In this document: piece after piece, positions 30,168 through 39,816 of the stretch | Layout of the letters: each line of letters begins with the position of its first letter | Numbering within the stretch: the stretch's first letter is position 1 | From: CAJXYS01 sp913063035 | Lineage (GTDB): Bacteria; Pseudomonadota; Alphaproteobacteria; Rhodobacterales; Rhodobacteraceae | Direction of reading: 5' to 3' | Assembly (NCBI RefSeq): GCF_050586465.1 | Contig: NZ_JBOCEG010000008.1 | Location: 62,001-126,000, forward strand | Length of the DNA: 64,000 nt | Program-made: the position numbers and the translations under genes | Notes under the pieces: generated by a model | What the model was told of the DNA's origin: nothing | What the model saw: only the letters and a program-made list of their open reading frames with translations | Database searches by the model: none

Positions 30168-32699
30168 TCAGGCCTTCTTGCCGGCGGTGCGCCGGGACTT
30201 GCCCTTGCCGCCCTTCGCCGCCTTCTCGGCGACGAGCTGCACGGCCATGTCCATCGTCACCTCGGACGGATCGGTGCCCTTGGGCAGGGTGGCGTTGATC
30301 TTGCCCCACTTGACATACGGCCCGTAGCGGCCGTCCATCACGTTGACGGCCCCGCCTTCCTGCGGATGTTCGCCCAGTTCCTTGAGCGGCTTGGCCGCCG
30401 CGCCGCGGCCGCCGCGCGCCGCCTTCTGCGCCAGGAGTTCTACGGCGCGGTTCATGCCGACCTCGAAGACCTCCGCGACGTCCTTGACGTTGGCGTAGGT
30501 CCGCCCGTGCCGGACATAGGGGCCGTAGCGGCCGATCCCGGCCTCCACCGGTTCGCCGTCCTCGGGGTGGGGCCCGATCAGGCGCGGCAGCGACAGCAGC
30601 TTCACCGCGTAAGCCAGGTCCACGTCCCCGATCTCGACGCCTTTCGGGATCGAGGCGCGGGGCGGTTTCGGCTCTTCCTCGGTCGCCTCGCCACGCTGGA
30701 CGTAGGGGCCGAAGCGCCCCGAGCGCAGCGTGATCGGCAGCCCGGACTCGTCATGGCCGAGCAGCTTGCCGTCGGGGCTGACGATCTCGCCCTCCTCGCC
30801 GCCGGGCACCGAGATCGGCCGGGTGTAGCGGCACTCCGGGTAGTTCGTGCAGCCGATGAAGGCTCCGCCGGAGCGGGCGGTCTTCAGGTGCAGCCGGCCC
30901 TTGCCGCAATGCGGGCAGACCCGCGGATCCGTCCCATCCTCGCGCGGGGGGTAGAGATGCGGCGACAGCACCTCGTCGATCGTCTCGAGCACCTCGGTGA
31001 TGCGCAGGTCGGCGGTTTCTTCCAGCGCGGCCGAGAAGTCGCGCCAGAAGCGGTTGAGCACGTCCTTCCAGTCCTTGTCGCCGGCGGACACCCGGTCGAG
31101 ATCCTCCTCGAGCTGGGCGGTGAAGTCGTAGCCGACGTATTTGCGGAAATAGTTGAGCAGGAAGACCGTGACCAGCCGGCCCTTGTCCTCGGGGATCAGG
31201 CGGTTCTTGTCCTTGATGACATAGCCGCGATCCTGGATCGTCGTGACGATCGAGGCATAGGTGGAGGGCCGCCCGATGCCGAGTTCCTCCATCTTCTTGA
31301 CGAGCGTGGCCTCGGTGTAGCGCGGCGGCGGCTGCGTGAAATGCTGCTCGGGCGTGACACGCTTCCTGTCGAGCGCGTCGCCCTCGGCCATCTGCGGCAG
31401 GCGCTTGTCGTCGTCATCGACGACGCTGTCGTCGCGGCCTTCCTCGTAGACGCGCAGGAAACCGTCGAACAGCACCACCTGGCCGGTGGCGCGCAGCCCC
31501 ACCTGGCCATCGGGCGAGCCGATCTCGACCGTGGTGCGCTCGAGCCGGGCGCCTTCCATCTGCGAGGCGATGGTGCGCTTCCAGATCAGGTCGTAGAGCC
31601 TGCGCTGGTCGGTCTCGAGCCGGGCCAGCTTGCCCGGGTCGCGCGACATGTCTGTGGGGCGGATGCACTCATGCGCCTCCTGGGCGTTCTTGGCCTTGTT
31701 CTTGTACATCCGCGGGCTCGACGGCACGTAGTCGGCGCCGTAGCGATCCTTGATCGCGTCGCGCGCGGCATGCACGGCCTCCGGCGCCATGTCGATGCCG
31801 TCGGTCCGCATGTAGGTGATGTAACCCGCCTCGTAGAGCCGCTGGGCCGCCGACATGGTCTGGCGGGCCCCCATGCCGAACTTGCGGCTGGCCTCCTGCT
31901 GCAGCGTCGAGGTCATGAAGGGCGGCGCCGGCTTGCGCGATGCCGGTTTCGCCTCGACCGAGGTGACCGCCAGGTCGCGCGAGGTCACGGCCTGGACCGC
32001 CAGCTCGGCGGATTCGGCTGTTGCCAGGTCGAACTTGTCGAGTTTCTTGCCGCCCAGCACCGTCAGGCGGGCCTCGAACTCCTTGCCGCGGGGCGTGGCC
32101 AGCAGCGCGGAGACGGACCAGTATTCGCGCGCGTCGAAGGCCTCGATTTCCATCTCGCGCTCGACGATCAGCCGCAGGCAGACCGACTGCACCCGCCCGG
32201 CCGACTTCGCGCCCGGCAGCTTGCGCCAGAGGACCGGTGACAGGTTGAACCCGACGAGGTAGTCCAGCGCGCGGCGCGCGAGGTAGGCCTCGACCAGATC
32301 CTCGTCGATGCCGCGGGGGTTCTGCATCGCCTCGGTCACCGCCGACTTGGTGATCGCGTTGAAGACCACGCGGCTGACGGCGGTGTCCTTCTTGATCGCG
32401 CGGCGCTTTTTCAGCGCCTCTTCCAGGTGCCACGAGATCGCCTCGCCCTCGCGATCGGGGTCGGTGGCGAGGATCAGGGCCGGGTCATCCTTCAGCGCCT
32501 CGGCGATGGCGCGGACATGTTTCTGGCTGTCGCGCGCGATTTCCCACTTCATGTCGAAGCCATGCTCGGGATCGACCGATCCGTCCTTCGGCGGCAGGTC
32601 CCGCACATGTCCGTAGGAGGCCAGAACCGTGTAATCGTCGCCGAGGTACTTGTTGATCGTCTTGGCTTTGGCCGGGGACTCCACAACGACGACGGGCAT
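30168..32699 (-). CDS. topA: DNA topoisomerase I
   Basis: The 843-residue type IA topoisomerase relaxes negative supercoils. The TOPRIM start VVVVESPAKAKTINKYL, the active tyrosine in YITYMRTDG (near residue 298), a four-cysteine zinc finger (CPHCGKGRLHL ... CTNYPEC, about 593-620) and several C-terminal repeats of the RYGPYV type are visible. The tail is Lys-rich (KGGKGKSRRTAGKKA), as usual. ATG 32699 is preceded by AAGGAA; the frame is open upstream but unrelated. It lies after dprA, an arrangement common in alphaproteobacteria. Confidence 0.97.
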   Translation of the reverse strand: MPVVVVESPAKAKTINKYLGDDYTVLASYGHVRDLPPKDGSVDPEHGFDMKWEIARDSQKHVRAIAEALKDDPALILATDPDREGEAISWHLEEALKKRRAIKKDTAVSRVVFNAITKSAVTEAMQNPRGIDEDLVEAYLARRALDYLVGFNLSPVLWRKLPGAKSAGRVQSVCLRLIVEREMEIEAFDAREYWSVSALLATPRGKEFEARLTVLGGKKLDKFDLATAESAELAVQAVTSRDLAVTSVEAKPASRKPAPPFMTSTLQQEASRKFGMGARQTMSAAQRLYEAGYITYMRTDGIDMAPEAVHAARDAIKDRYGADYVPSSPRMYKNKAKNAQEAHECIRPTDMSRDPGKLARLETDQRRLYDLIWKRTIASQMEGARLERTTVEIGSPDGQVGLRATGQVVLFDGFLRVYEEGRDDSVVDDDDKRLPQMAEGDALDRKRVTPEQHFTQPPPRYTEATLVKKMEELGIGRPSTYASIVTTIQDRGYVIKDKNRLIPEDKGRLVTVFLLNYFRKYVGYDFTAQLEEDLDRVSAGDKDWKDVLNRFWRDFSAALEETADLRITEVLETIDEVLSPHLYPPREDGTDPRVCPHCGKGRLHLKTARSGGAFIGCTNYPECRYTRPISVPGGEEGEIVSPDGKLLGHDESGLPITLRSGRFGPYVQRGEATEEEPKPPRASIPKGVEIGDVDLAYAVKLLSLPRLIGPHPEDGEPVEAGIGRYGPYVRHGRTYANVKDVAEVFEVGMNRAVELLAQKAARGGRGAAAKPLKELGEHPQEGGAVNVMDGRYGPYVKWGKINATLPKGTDPSEVTMDMAVQLVAEKAAKGGKGKSRRTAGKKA

Positions 32700-32788
32700 A
32701 AGAATTCCTTTCGCAAATCGGGCGGGGCCCGTGGCGGCGGAAGATGTGGCGTCTTTGGGCGGAATGTCAATGGCGCTGCGGGACGGGG

Positions 32789-33913
32789 TCAGGCCGGGCG
32801 GCACAGCATCCCGCCGGCACGGCGGGCGACGCGGCCGTCCAGTTCCAGCGCCAGGATCTGCTGCGCCACGTCCTGCGCGGGCAGGTCGAGATCGCGGATC
32901 AGCTGATCCTCGGCGACGGGAGAGGGGCCGAGCAGATCGAGGATGCGCGCGGCGACCACGGCGGGCGCCAGGGGCGGGCCGGCGGCCGGCGGTTCCGCGG
33001 CGCCGAGCGGCAGGCCGGGCTGGTCCGCCCGGGGCGCGGGCAGCGGGCCGGCGAGCGCCTCGACCACGTCCCCGGCCGAGCGGATCAGCATCGCGCCGTC
33101 GCGGATAAGCGTGTTGCAGCCCGCGGCCCGGGCGTCGAGCGGGTGACCGGGCACGGCCATCACCTCGCGCCCCTGGTCGAGCGCGGTGCGCGCGGTGATC
33201 AGGCTGCCGGAGCGCGCCGCGCCTTCCACCACGACCACCGCCCGGGCCAGCCCCGAGATGAGCCGGTTGCGCTGCGGGAAATGCCGCGCCTGCGGTGTCA
33301 GCCCGACCGGTTGCTCGGACAGGCGCAGCCCGTCGCGGGCGATGTCGGCGGCGAGCCCGGTGTTTTCCAGCGGGTAGATCGTCTCGATCCCGCCGGGCAT
33401 CACGGCGATGGTGCCGCTGCCCAGGGCGGCGAGATGGGCGGCGGTGTCGATGCCGCGCGCGAGGCCCGAGATCACGGTGTAGCCGGCCTCGCCCAGCCCG
33501 GCGGCCAGTCGCCGCGCCATGCGCGTGCCGAGGCTGGAGGCGTTCCGCGCCCCCACGAGCGCGATGCCCGCACGGCGGGTCAGCCGCGTGTCCCCCAGCG
33601 CCCAGAGCACCGGCGGCGCGTCGGGCAGGTCGGCAAGCGCCGGCGGGTAGTCGGCGCTGCCGCGGCACAGCAGGCGGGCGCCGGCCCGCGCGCCGGCGTC
33701 GAATTCGCGCTCGGCCGCGGCGCGCGGGCAGGGGTGGTAACCCGCGACCCCCGCGGCTGCGGCGACGCCCGGCAGGGCATCGAGCGCGGCGGCGGCGCTG
33801 CCGTGTTCGGCCACCAGGCGCGCGAAGGTCTGCGGACCGACCCGGCGTGAGCGGATCAGGCGCAGCCAGTCGATGCGCTCCTCGGCGTTGCGGGGCGGTG
33901 TAAGCTCGGTCAT
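32789..33913 (-). CDS. dprA: DNA-processing protein DprA
   Basis: The 374-residue protein loads RecA on incoming single-stranded DNA in natural transformation. It has the Rossmann-like DprA core: ALVGARNASSLG near residue 125, VISGLARGIDTAAH near 150, MPGGIETIYPLEN near 175 and the SEQPVG motif, then a C-terminal winged helix (about 310-374). Starts at GTG 33931, ATG 33916 and ATG 33913 are all in frame; 33913 is chosen because it leaves the longest gap after GGGGGAG, though spacing is short. Presence alone does not show competence. Confidence 0.92.
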   Translation of the reverse strand: MTELTPPRNAEERIDWLRLIRSRRVGPQTFARLVAEHGSAAAALDALPGVAAAAGVAGYHPCPRAAAEREFDAGARAGARLLCRGSADYPPALADLPDAPPVLWALGDTRLTRRAGIALVGARNASSLGTRMARRLAAGLGEAGYTVISGLARGIDTAAHLAALGSGTIAVMPGGIETIYPLENTGLAADIARDGLRLSEQPVGLTPQARHFPQRNRLISGLARAVVVVEGAARSGSLITARTALDQGREVMAVPGHPLDARAAGCNTLIRDGAMLIRSAGDVVEALAGPLPAPRADQPGLPLGAAEPPAAGPPLAPAVVAARILDLLGPSPVAEDQLIRDLDLPAQDVAQQILALELDGRVARRAGGMLCRPA

Positions 33914-33975
33914 CATCTCCCCCGGGATCACCGGTGGAGGATCGGCCGAGACCGGTTAAGCGGGGGTAAACGCGG

Positions 33976-35409
33976 TCAAGCGGCGCTGCCGCCCACGGTC
34001 AGCCCGCCGATCAGCAGCGTTGGTTGCCCGACGCCCACCGGCACCCATTGGCCGGCCTTTCCGCAATTGCCCATGCCGGGGTCGAGTTCCATGTCGTTGC
34101 CGATCGCGCGGATGTTCTTCAGCGCGGTCGCCCCGTCTCCGATCAGGGTCGCCCCCTTGACCGGCGCGCCGATGCGGCCGTTCCGGACCTGGTAGGCCTC
34201 GGTGCAGGAAAAGACGAACTTGCCGTTGGTGATGTCGACCTGCCCGCCGCCGAAGCCGACGGCGTAGATGCCGTCCTTCAGCCCGGCGACGACCTCGTCG
34301 CGGGTGGCGTCGCCGCCCAGCATGTAGGTGTTGGTCATGCGCGGCATGGGCGGGTGGGCGAAGCTTTCGCGCCGGCCGTTGCCGGTCGGGTCGACCCCCA
34401 TCAGCCGGGCGTTCTGGCGATCCTGCATGAAGCCCACCAGCACGCCGTCCTCGATCAGCACGTTCTTGCCCGAGGGCGTGCCCTCGTCGTCTATGCTGAG
34501 CGATCCGCGCCGGTCCGGGATCGTGCCATCGTCCAGCACCGTGACGCCGGGGGCGGCCACCTGCTGGCCCATGAGACCGGCAAAGGCGGAGGTCTTCTTG
34601 CGGTTGAAGTCGCCTTCGAGCCCGTGCCCCACCGCTTCGTGCAGCAGGATGCCGGGCCAGCCGGCGCCGAGGACGACGTCCATCACCCCGGCCGGCGCCG
34701 GCTCGGCGCGCAGGTTCACCAGCGCGATCCGAAGCGCCTCGCGGGTCTTGGCCTCCCAGTTCTGGCGGTCGAGCACCGCGGCCAGGCCGAAGCGCCCGCC
34801 ACCGCCGGCGGTGCCGGTCTCGCGGCGGCCGTCCTGTTCCACGATGACCGAGACGTTCAGCCGGCACATCGGCCGCACGTCCCCGAGGCGCTGGCCCTCG
34901 GGGCGGAGGATCTCGATCTCCTGCAGCGAGGCCGCGACCGTCGCCGTGACCTGCACCACGCGGGGGTCGAGCGCGCGCGCGAAGGCGTCGATCTCGCGCA
35001 GCGTCTCGACCTTGGCTGGGAAGGCGGCGTCGGCCATCGGATCGGCGTCGGTGTAAAGATGCCGGTTCGTGGCCCGCGGCGCCGCGGCCATGGTGCCGCC
35101 GCCGTCGCCCACCGCAAGGCGCGCGGTCTCGGCGGCGCGCTTCAGCGCGGCCTCGGAGATCTCGGTGGCATGCGCGTAGCCCGAGGTCTCGCCGCGCACC
35201 GCCCGCAGCCCGAACCCCTCGGAGGCGTCGTAGCTGGCCGTCTTGAGCCGCCCGTCATCGAAGGACAGAACCTCGGCACGGCGCCGTTCCAGGAACAGCT
35301 CGCCGTCATCCGCCCCGGCCACCGCGTCGCGCAGAATGGCGGTCGCGCGCCCCTCGTCGAGCGCCGATGCGAAGGGACGAAATGTCTCACTTCCGGCGGG
35401 GTCTGGCAT
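33976..35409 (-). CDS. tldD: Metalloprotease TldD
   Basis: The 477-residue protein is the catalytic half of the TldD/TldE protease, which degrades peptides and matures some antibiotics and antitoxins in other bacteria. The metal site is HEAVGHGLEGD (HExxxH) in the middle of the sequence, and the C-terminal NGKFVFSCTEAYQV region is conserved. The partner TldE is not in this window. ATG 35409 is preceded by AGGAGAGGG; the upstream frame is not family-like. An FNR-type box lies 32 bases upstream, towards ctaC. Confidence 0.94.
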   Translation of the reverse strand: MPDPAGSETFRPFASALDEGRATAILRDAVAGADDGELFLERRRAEVLSFDDGRLKTASYDASEGFGLRAVRGETSGYAHATEISEAALKRAAETARLAVGDGGGTMAAAPRATNRHLYTDADPMADAAFPAKVETLREIDAFARALDPRVVQVTATVAASLQEIEILRPEGQRLGDVRPMCRLNVSVIVEQDGRRETGTAGGGGRFGLAAVLDRQNWEAKTREALRIALVNLRAEPAPAGVMDVVLGAGWPGILLHEAVGHGLEGDFNRKKTSAFAGLMGQQVAAPGVTVLDDGTIPDRRGSLSIDDEGTPSGKNVLIEDGVLVGFMQDRQNARLMGVDPTGNGRRESFAHPPMPRMTNTYMLGGDATRDEVVAGLKDGIYAVGFGGGQVDITNGKFVFSCTEAYQVRNGRIGAPVKGATLIGDGATALKNIRAIGNDMELDPGMGNCGKAGQWVPVGVGQPTLLIGGLTVGGSAA

Positions 35410-35440
35410 CTTTCCCTCTCCTCTCAAGCGGTTAGGTAGT

Positions 35441-35454
35441 TTGACATAGATCAA
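35441..35454 (+). promoter_or_regulatory. Perfect FNR/FnrL-type box
   Basis: TTGAC, four bases, ATCAA matches the FNR family site (TTGAT/C-N4-A/GTCAA) exactly. It lies between tldD and ctaC, 137 bases before ctaC, so oxygen-dependent control of the cytochrome oxidase cluster is likely. Position relative to any -10 is not certain; TAATAT at 35489-35494 is one candidate. Confidence 0.65.
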
Positions 35455-35591
35455 ACCACGGCGCAGGAACGCCTTGTTTCGGTGACCCTAATATGGTTTT
35501 TCAGAGGACGGACACAACGGGGATTCCGGGCGCGCGCCCAACGGGTCCCGCGGGCGGCACAGGGGCCGCAAGGCAAGACAGGACACATGCG

Positions 35592-36455
35592 ATGAAACTG
35601 ACCACCCTTCTTTCCGGTTTCTCGGCCGCCGTCGCGGCCGGTCTCGCCGCGGGCGCGGCCACGGCGCAGGAGGCCTTCGAGGGCCTGCAGACGATCGGCA
35701 AGCCGGTCGACGGCGCGATGGGCTTCCAGCCGGCCGCCACGGAGCTGGCGCGCGACATCCACTGGCTGGACGGCATGCTCCTCTACATCATCACGGCGAT
35801 CTGCATTTTCGTGCTGGCCCTGATCGCCATCGTGATCGTGCGTTACAACAAGCGCTCCAACCCGAACCCGGCGCGCTTCACGCATCATTCCGCCATCGAG
35901 TTCACCTGGACGGTGGTGCCGATCCTGATCCTGATCTTCATCGGCGCCTTCTCGCTGCCGGTGCTGTTCAAGCAGCAGGAAATCCCCGAGGCCGACGTCA
36001 CGATCAAGGCGACCGGCAACCAGTGGTACTGGTCCTATGAATATCCCGATCACGAGTTCGGCTTCGACAGCTTCATGCTGCGCAAGGAAGAACTGGCCGA
36101 GTTCGGCTACAACGAGGACGAATACCTCCTGGCCACCGACACCGCGATGGTCGTGCCGGTCAACAAGACCGTGGTCGTGCAGGTCACCGCGTCCGACGTG
36201 ATCCACTCCTGGACCATCCCGGCCTTCGGCGTGAAGCAGGACGGCATTCCGGGCCGCCTGGCCGAGCTGTGGTTCAGCGTCGACCAGGAAGGCGTCTACT
36301 TCGGCCAGTGCTCCGAGCTGTGCGGCAAGGACCATGCCTACATGCCGATCACGGTGAAGGCCGTCAGCGAGGAAGAGTACCAGAACTGGCTCGAGACCTC
36401 GATCGCCAAGTACGACGGCAAGCCGCTGGACGTACATGTCGCGGCGAACGACTGA
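35592..36455 (+). CDS. ctaC: Cytochrome c oxidase subunit II
   Basis: The 287-residue subunit brings electrons from cytochrome c through the CuA centre to subunit I. It has a cleavable signal (residues 1-25, ending ATAQ), two membrane segments (about 58-80 and 100-122) and the CuA site in [13 protein letters not shown] (near residues 239-251). Length is typical of the aa3 type. It is the first gene of the oxidase assembly cluster. ATG 35592 begins a proper signal peptide. Subunit I (ctaD) is elsewhere, as in Paracoccus and Rhodobacter. Confidence 0.96.
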   Translation: MKLTTLLSGFSAAVAAGLAAGAATAQEAFEGLQTIGKPVDGAMGFQPAATELARDIHWLDGMLLYIITAICIFVLALIAIVIVRYNKRSNPNPARFTHHSAIEFTWTVVPILILIFIGAFSLPVLFKQQEIPEADVTIKATGNQWYWSYEYPDHEFGFDSFMLRKEELAEFGYNEDEYLLATDTAMVVPVNKTVVVQVTASDVIHSWTIPAFGVKQDGIPGRLAELWFSVDQEGVYFGQCSELCGKDHAYMPITVKAVSEEEYQNWLETSIAKYDGKPLDVHVAAND

Positions 36456-36514
36456 GCCGCCGTGAAGATTTGCCGGTGCGGGCCTGACGGGCCCGCGCCC
36501 CACCCGGAGAGAGC

Positions 36515-37456
36515 ATGACCGACACGACGATCATCCCGCGCCAGGACGAGGCCAGCTTCGGCGATTTCTTCGCCCTCCTGAAGCCGCGCGTCATGTCGCT
36601 GGTCGTATTCACCGCGGCGGCGGGGCTCTTCGTCGCGCCGGTGTCGGTGCACCCGGTGCTGGCCTTCGCCTCCATCCTGTTCATCGCCATCGGCGCGGGC
36701 GCGTCGGGGGCGCTGAACATGTGGTGGGATGCCGATATCGACGCGGTCATGCGGCGCACCTCGGGCCGGCCGGTGCCGGGCGGGCGCGTCACGGCCGAGG
36801 ATGCGCGCAACCTGGGCCTCGCGCTGTCGGGGCTGTCGGTGGTGATGCTCTATCTCGCCGCGAACCTCGTCGCGGCGGCGCTCCTGGCGTTCACCATTTT
36901 TTTCTACGCCGTGATCTACACGATCTGGCTGAAGCGCGCGACGCCGCAGAACATCGTGATCGGCGGCGCGGCCGGGGCGTTCCCGCCGATGATCGGCTGG
37001 GCGGTGGCCACCGGCGGCGTCAGCGTCGAGAGCGTGCTCATGTTCGCGCTGATCTTCATGTGGACACCGCCGCATTTCTGGGCGCTCGCGCTGTTCATGA
37101 ACGAGGACTACACCAAGGCCGGCGTGCCCATGCTGACGGTCACCCATGGCCGGCGCAAGACGCGCAACCAGATCCTCGCCTATACCGTTCTTCTGGCGGC
37201 CATCGCCATCGGGATCGGCTTCAGCGGGATCGGCGGGCCGGTCTACCTCGTGGCGGCGCTGGGTCTCAACGCGCAGTTCGCTATCCGCGCCTGGATGCTC
37301 TGGCGTCGGGACGAGGCCGCGGCCGATGCCGATGGCTACCGCGCCGAGAAGCGCTTCTTCGGGCTGTCGCTGAGCTACTTGTTCCTGCATTTCCTGGCGC
37401 TGATGGCCGAGGCCGGCCTCGACCGGCTGGGCATCACGCTGGTGGAGGGCTGGTAA
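36515..37456 (+). CDS. ctaB: Protoheme IX farnesyltransferase (heme O synthase)
   Basis: The 313-residue membrane enzyme farnesylates heme B to heme O for the oxidase. It is a UbiA-type prenyltransferase with about nine membrane segments; the Asp-rich loop NMWWDADIDAVMRRT (near residue 69) and a later WTPPHFWALA signature (near 187) hold the substrate. It follows ctaC after 59 bases with GGAGAGAGC as RBS, and its stop overlaps the next small gene by one base. Confidence 0.96.
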   Translation: MTDTTIIPRQDEASFGDFFALLKPRVMSLVVFTAAAGLFVAPVSVHPVLAFASILFIAIGAGASGALNMWWDADIDAVMRRTSGRPVPGGRVTAEDARNLGLALSGLSVVMLYLAANLVAAALLAFTIFFYAVIYTIWLKRATPQNIVIGGAAGAFPPMIGWAVATGGVSVESVLMFALIFMWTPPHFWALALFMNEDYTKAGVPMLTVTHGRRKTRNQILAYTVLLAAIAIGIGFSGIGGPVYLVAALGLNAQFAIRAWMLWRRDEAAADADGYRAEKRFFGLSLSYLFLHFLALMAEAGLDRLGITLVEGW

Positions 37457-37641
37457 TGGCGATCAACCGCGAACACGAGTTGCACGGGCGCCGCAAAGGG
37501 CGCAACCTCGGCCTGGGGCTGGTGCTGGCGGCCTTCGTCCTGATCGTCTTCGGCATCACCATCGCCAAGATGTCGGGCGGCGCGATGATGGAGGCCTATG
37601 ACCACACCGTCCGGCCCTCATTGATGGTGGAGGACGAATGA
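37456..37641 (+). CDS. Small single-span membrane protein of the oxidase cluster
   Basis: This 61-residue protein has an Arg-rich start (HELHGRRKGRN), one membrane helix (about 18-38) and an acidic tail. It sits between ctaB and ctaG, overlapping each by one and four bases. Paracoccus and Rhodobacter clusters have a comparable small gene in this position (sometimes called coxF), and I infer the same family from place and layout, not from a decisive motif. A role in assembly is likely but not shown. Confidence 0.75.
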   Translation: MAINREHELHGRRKGRNLGLGLVLAAFVLIVFGITIAKMSGGAMMEAYDHTVRPSLMVEDE

Positions 37642-38234
37642 GCCGCATGTCAGGTCAGAAGAAGACGGTCCTTTCGCTGCTGGGCGTCCTTGCGGTCATG
37701 GGAACGCTGACCGCAGCGGCCGTGCCGCTCTACGACTGGTTCTGCCGGGTCACGGGCTATGGCGGGGCGACGAACACCGCCGATGCCGGGTCCGACACGG
37801 TGCTGGACCAGACCGTCACGGTGCGCTTCGATGCCTCCAAGCAGCGCGGCATGCCCTGGGAATTCAAGCCGATGCAGCGCCAGATGGAGCTGCGGATCGG
37901 CGAGACCGGCCTTGCCTTCTACGAGGCGCACAACCCCACCGACCGCCCGGTCGCGGGCAGCGCGACCTACAACGTCGCGCCCTTCCAGGCCGGCTACTAT
38001 TTCAGCAAGATCGACTGTTTCTGCTTCCAGGAGCAGGTCCTGCAGCCGGGCGAGACGGTGCAGATGCCCGTCAGCTTCTTCGTGGATCCCGAGATCGTCG
38101 AGGATGCGGACGCGAAATACGCCCACACCATCACGCTGTCCTACACGTTCCACGAGATCGACCTGCCCGAAGAGCAGGCGGCGCTCGACACGGGTGAAAA
38201 CAGTTCGTACACGAACGTGCCTAACGAGGGATAA
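37638..38234 (+). CDS. ctaG: Cytochrome c oxidase assembly protein CtaG (Cox11)
   Basis: The 198-residue copper chaperone delivers CuB to subunit I. An N-terminal membrane anchor (about 12-32) is followed by a periplasmic immunoglobulin-like domain; the copper-binding pair is in FCFQEQVLQPGE (near residues 127-138). Size and motif are standard for Cox11. It overlaps the small upstream gene by four bases and precedes ctaE by 6 bases. Confidence 0.96.
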   Translation: MSRMSGQKKTVLSLLGVLAVMGTLTAAAVPLYDWFCRVTGYGGATNTADAGSDTVLDQTVTVRFDASKQRGMPWEFKPMQRQMELRIGETGLAFYEAHNPTDRPVAGSATYNVAPFQAGYYFSKIDCFCFQEQVLQPGETVQMPVSFFVDPEIVEDADAKYAHTITLSYTFHEIDLPEEQAALDTGENSSYTNVPNEG

Positions 38235-38240
38235 AGACCA

Positions 38241-39032
38241 ATGGCGCACGAGAAGAACCACGACTACCATATCCTGAACCCCAGCATCTGGCCCTTCCTT
38301 GGGGCGGTCGGCGCGTTCATCATGCTGTTCGGCGCGGTCCTGCTGATGAAGGGATCGGCGCCGTGGATGTTCCTGATCGGCCTGGCGGTCGTGCTCTACG
38401 TGATGTTCGCCTGGTGGTCCGAGGTCGTCGCCGAGAGCCGCGCGGGCGATCACACGCCGGTCGTGCGGATCGGCCTGCGCTACGGCTTCATCCTCTTCAT
38501 CATGTCCGAGGTCATGTTCTTCGCGGCATGGTTCTGGTCCTTCTTCAAGCACGCGCTTTACCCGATGGAGCAGGGCGCCGGCGGCCAGTGGCCCCCGGTC
38601 GGCATCGAGACCTTCGATCCCTGGCACCTGCCGCTGATCAACACGCTGATCCTGCTGTGTTCGGGGGCGGCCGCGACCTGGGCGCACCACGCGCTGGTGC
38701 ACGAGAACAACCGCAAGGATCTCGTCAACGGCCTGATCGTCGCGATCCTGCTCGGGATCATCTTCACCTTCTTCCAGGCCTACGAATACAGCCACGCGGC
38801 CTTCGGCTTCGCCGGCAACATCTACGGTGCCAACTTCTTTATGGCGACGGGTTTCCACGGCGCCCACGTGATCATCGGCACCATCTTCCTGGCGGTGTGC
38901 CTGTTCCGCGCGCTGAACGGCCATTTCACGCCGGAGAAGCATGTCGGCTTCGAGGCGGCGGCCTGGTACTGGCACTTCGTCGACGTGGTCTGGCTGTTCC
39001 TCTTCGCCGCCATCTACGTCTGGGGCGGCTGA
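38241..39032 (+). CDS. ctaE: Cytochrome c oxidase subunit III
   Basis: The 263-residue integral subunit has seven predicted membrane segments and the subunit III patterns [15 protein letters not shown] (near residue 90) and [11 protein letters not shown] (near 203). It stabilises subunit I and shapes oxygen and proton access. GAGGG lies before the ATG. A hairpin with a T-tract follows the gene, so part of transcription may stop here before surf1. Confidence 0.96.
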   Translation: MAHEKNHDYHILNPSIWPFLGAVGAFIMLFGAVLLMKGSAPWMFLIGLAVVLYVMFAWWSEVVAESRAGDHTPVVRIGLRYGFILFIMSEVMFFAAWFWSFFKHALYPMEQGAGGQWPPVGIETFDPWHLPLINTLILLCSGAAATWAHHALVHENNRKDLVNGLIVAILLGIIFTFFQAYEYSHAAFGFAGNIYGANFFMATGFHGAHVIIGTIFLAVCLFRALNGHFTPEKHVGFEAAAWYWHFVDVVWLFLFAAIYVWGG

Positions 39033-39062
39033 GGTCCGGGCCTTCCAGCGACCAAACGACAG

Positions 39063-39098
39063 GAAGCGCGGGCCGAGAGGGCCGCGCTTCTCTCTTTT
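39063..39098 (+). terminator. Rho-independent terminator between ctaE and surf1
   Basis: GAAGCGCGG (39063-39071) pairs with CCGCGCTTC (39082-39090) across a short GC-rich loop, followed immediately by TCTCTTTT (39091-39098). This is the best intrinsic terminator in the window, located inside the oxidase cluster. Confidence 0.7.
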
Positions 39099-39115
39099 CG
39101 GGAGATAGACCGTCC

Positions 39116-39796
39116 GTGCTGAAACGAATGATCCTGCCGCTCATCTTCGGGCTTGGCGGTGCGGCGATCCTCGCCGCGCTCGGAACCTGGCAGGTCCAGC
39201 GGCTGCAATGGAAGGAAGGCGTGCTGGCCGAGATGCGCGCGGAACTGGGCGGTGATCCGGTCGCGCTGCCCGCGTCGCCGCAAGAGGCCGTGCACAACTA
39301 CCTGCCGGTCCGCGTTACGGGCGAGATCCAGCCCGGCGGGCTGCATTTCCTGACGACCCGCAAGGGCATGGGACCGGGCTACCGCGTCGTCTCGGTGTTC
39401 GAGACGGCGGATGGCCGGCGCGTCATGCTGGACCGCGGCTTCCTGCGCGAGACCGACAAGAGCCGCGACCTTGGCGCCCGTGACGTCGCGGTGACCGGGA
39501 ACCTGCACTGGCCGGACGAGTACGACGAAAGCTTCACGCCCGATCCGGATATCGACCGCAACATCTGGTTCGCACGGCAGGTCGGACCGATGGCGGATTA
39601 TCTCGGCACCGAGCCGCTGCTGGTGGTCGCGCGCCGGACCGAGGGCGGCGATCCCGCCATCACGCCCTGGCCGGTCGACACGTCCGGCATTCCCAACGAT
39701 CACCTGCAATACGCCGTCACCTGGTTCTCGCTCATGGTGCTCTGGTTGGGGATGACAGCCTATCTGCTTTGGCGTATCAGGCGCAGAACCGTCTGA
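39116..39796 (+). CDS. SURF1 family protein
   Basis: The 226-residue protein has two membrane helices, one at the start (about 5-23, containing GLGGAAILAALGTWQ) and one near the end (about 203-220), around a periplasmic domain with the signature PYRV-like GPGYRVVSVFE and LDRGFL. SURF1 binds heme a and inserts it into oxidase subunit I. Start is GTG 39116, after GGGAGATAG; ATG 39128 is an alternative. It follows a terminator, and thrC follows after 20 bases. Confidence 0.92.
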   Translation: MLKRMILPLIFGLGGAAILAALGTWQVQRLQWKEGVLAEMRAELGGDPVALPASPQEAVHNYLPVRVTGEIQPGGLHFLTTRKGMGPGYRVVSVFETADGRRVMLDRGFLRETDKSRDLGARDVAVTGNLHWPDEYDESFTPDPDIDRNIWFARQVGPMADYLGTEPLLVVARRTEGGDPAITPWPVDTSGIPNDHLQYAVTWFSLMVLWLGMTAYLLWRIRRRTV

Positions 39797-39816
39797 CCAA
39801 AAGGCCGGAGCCGCCA

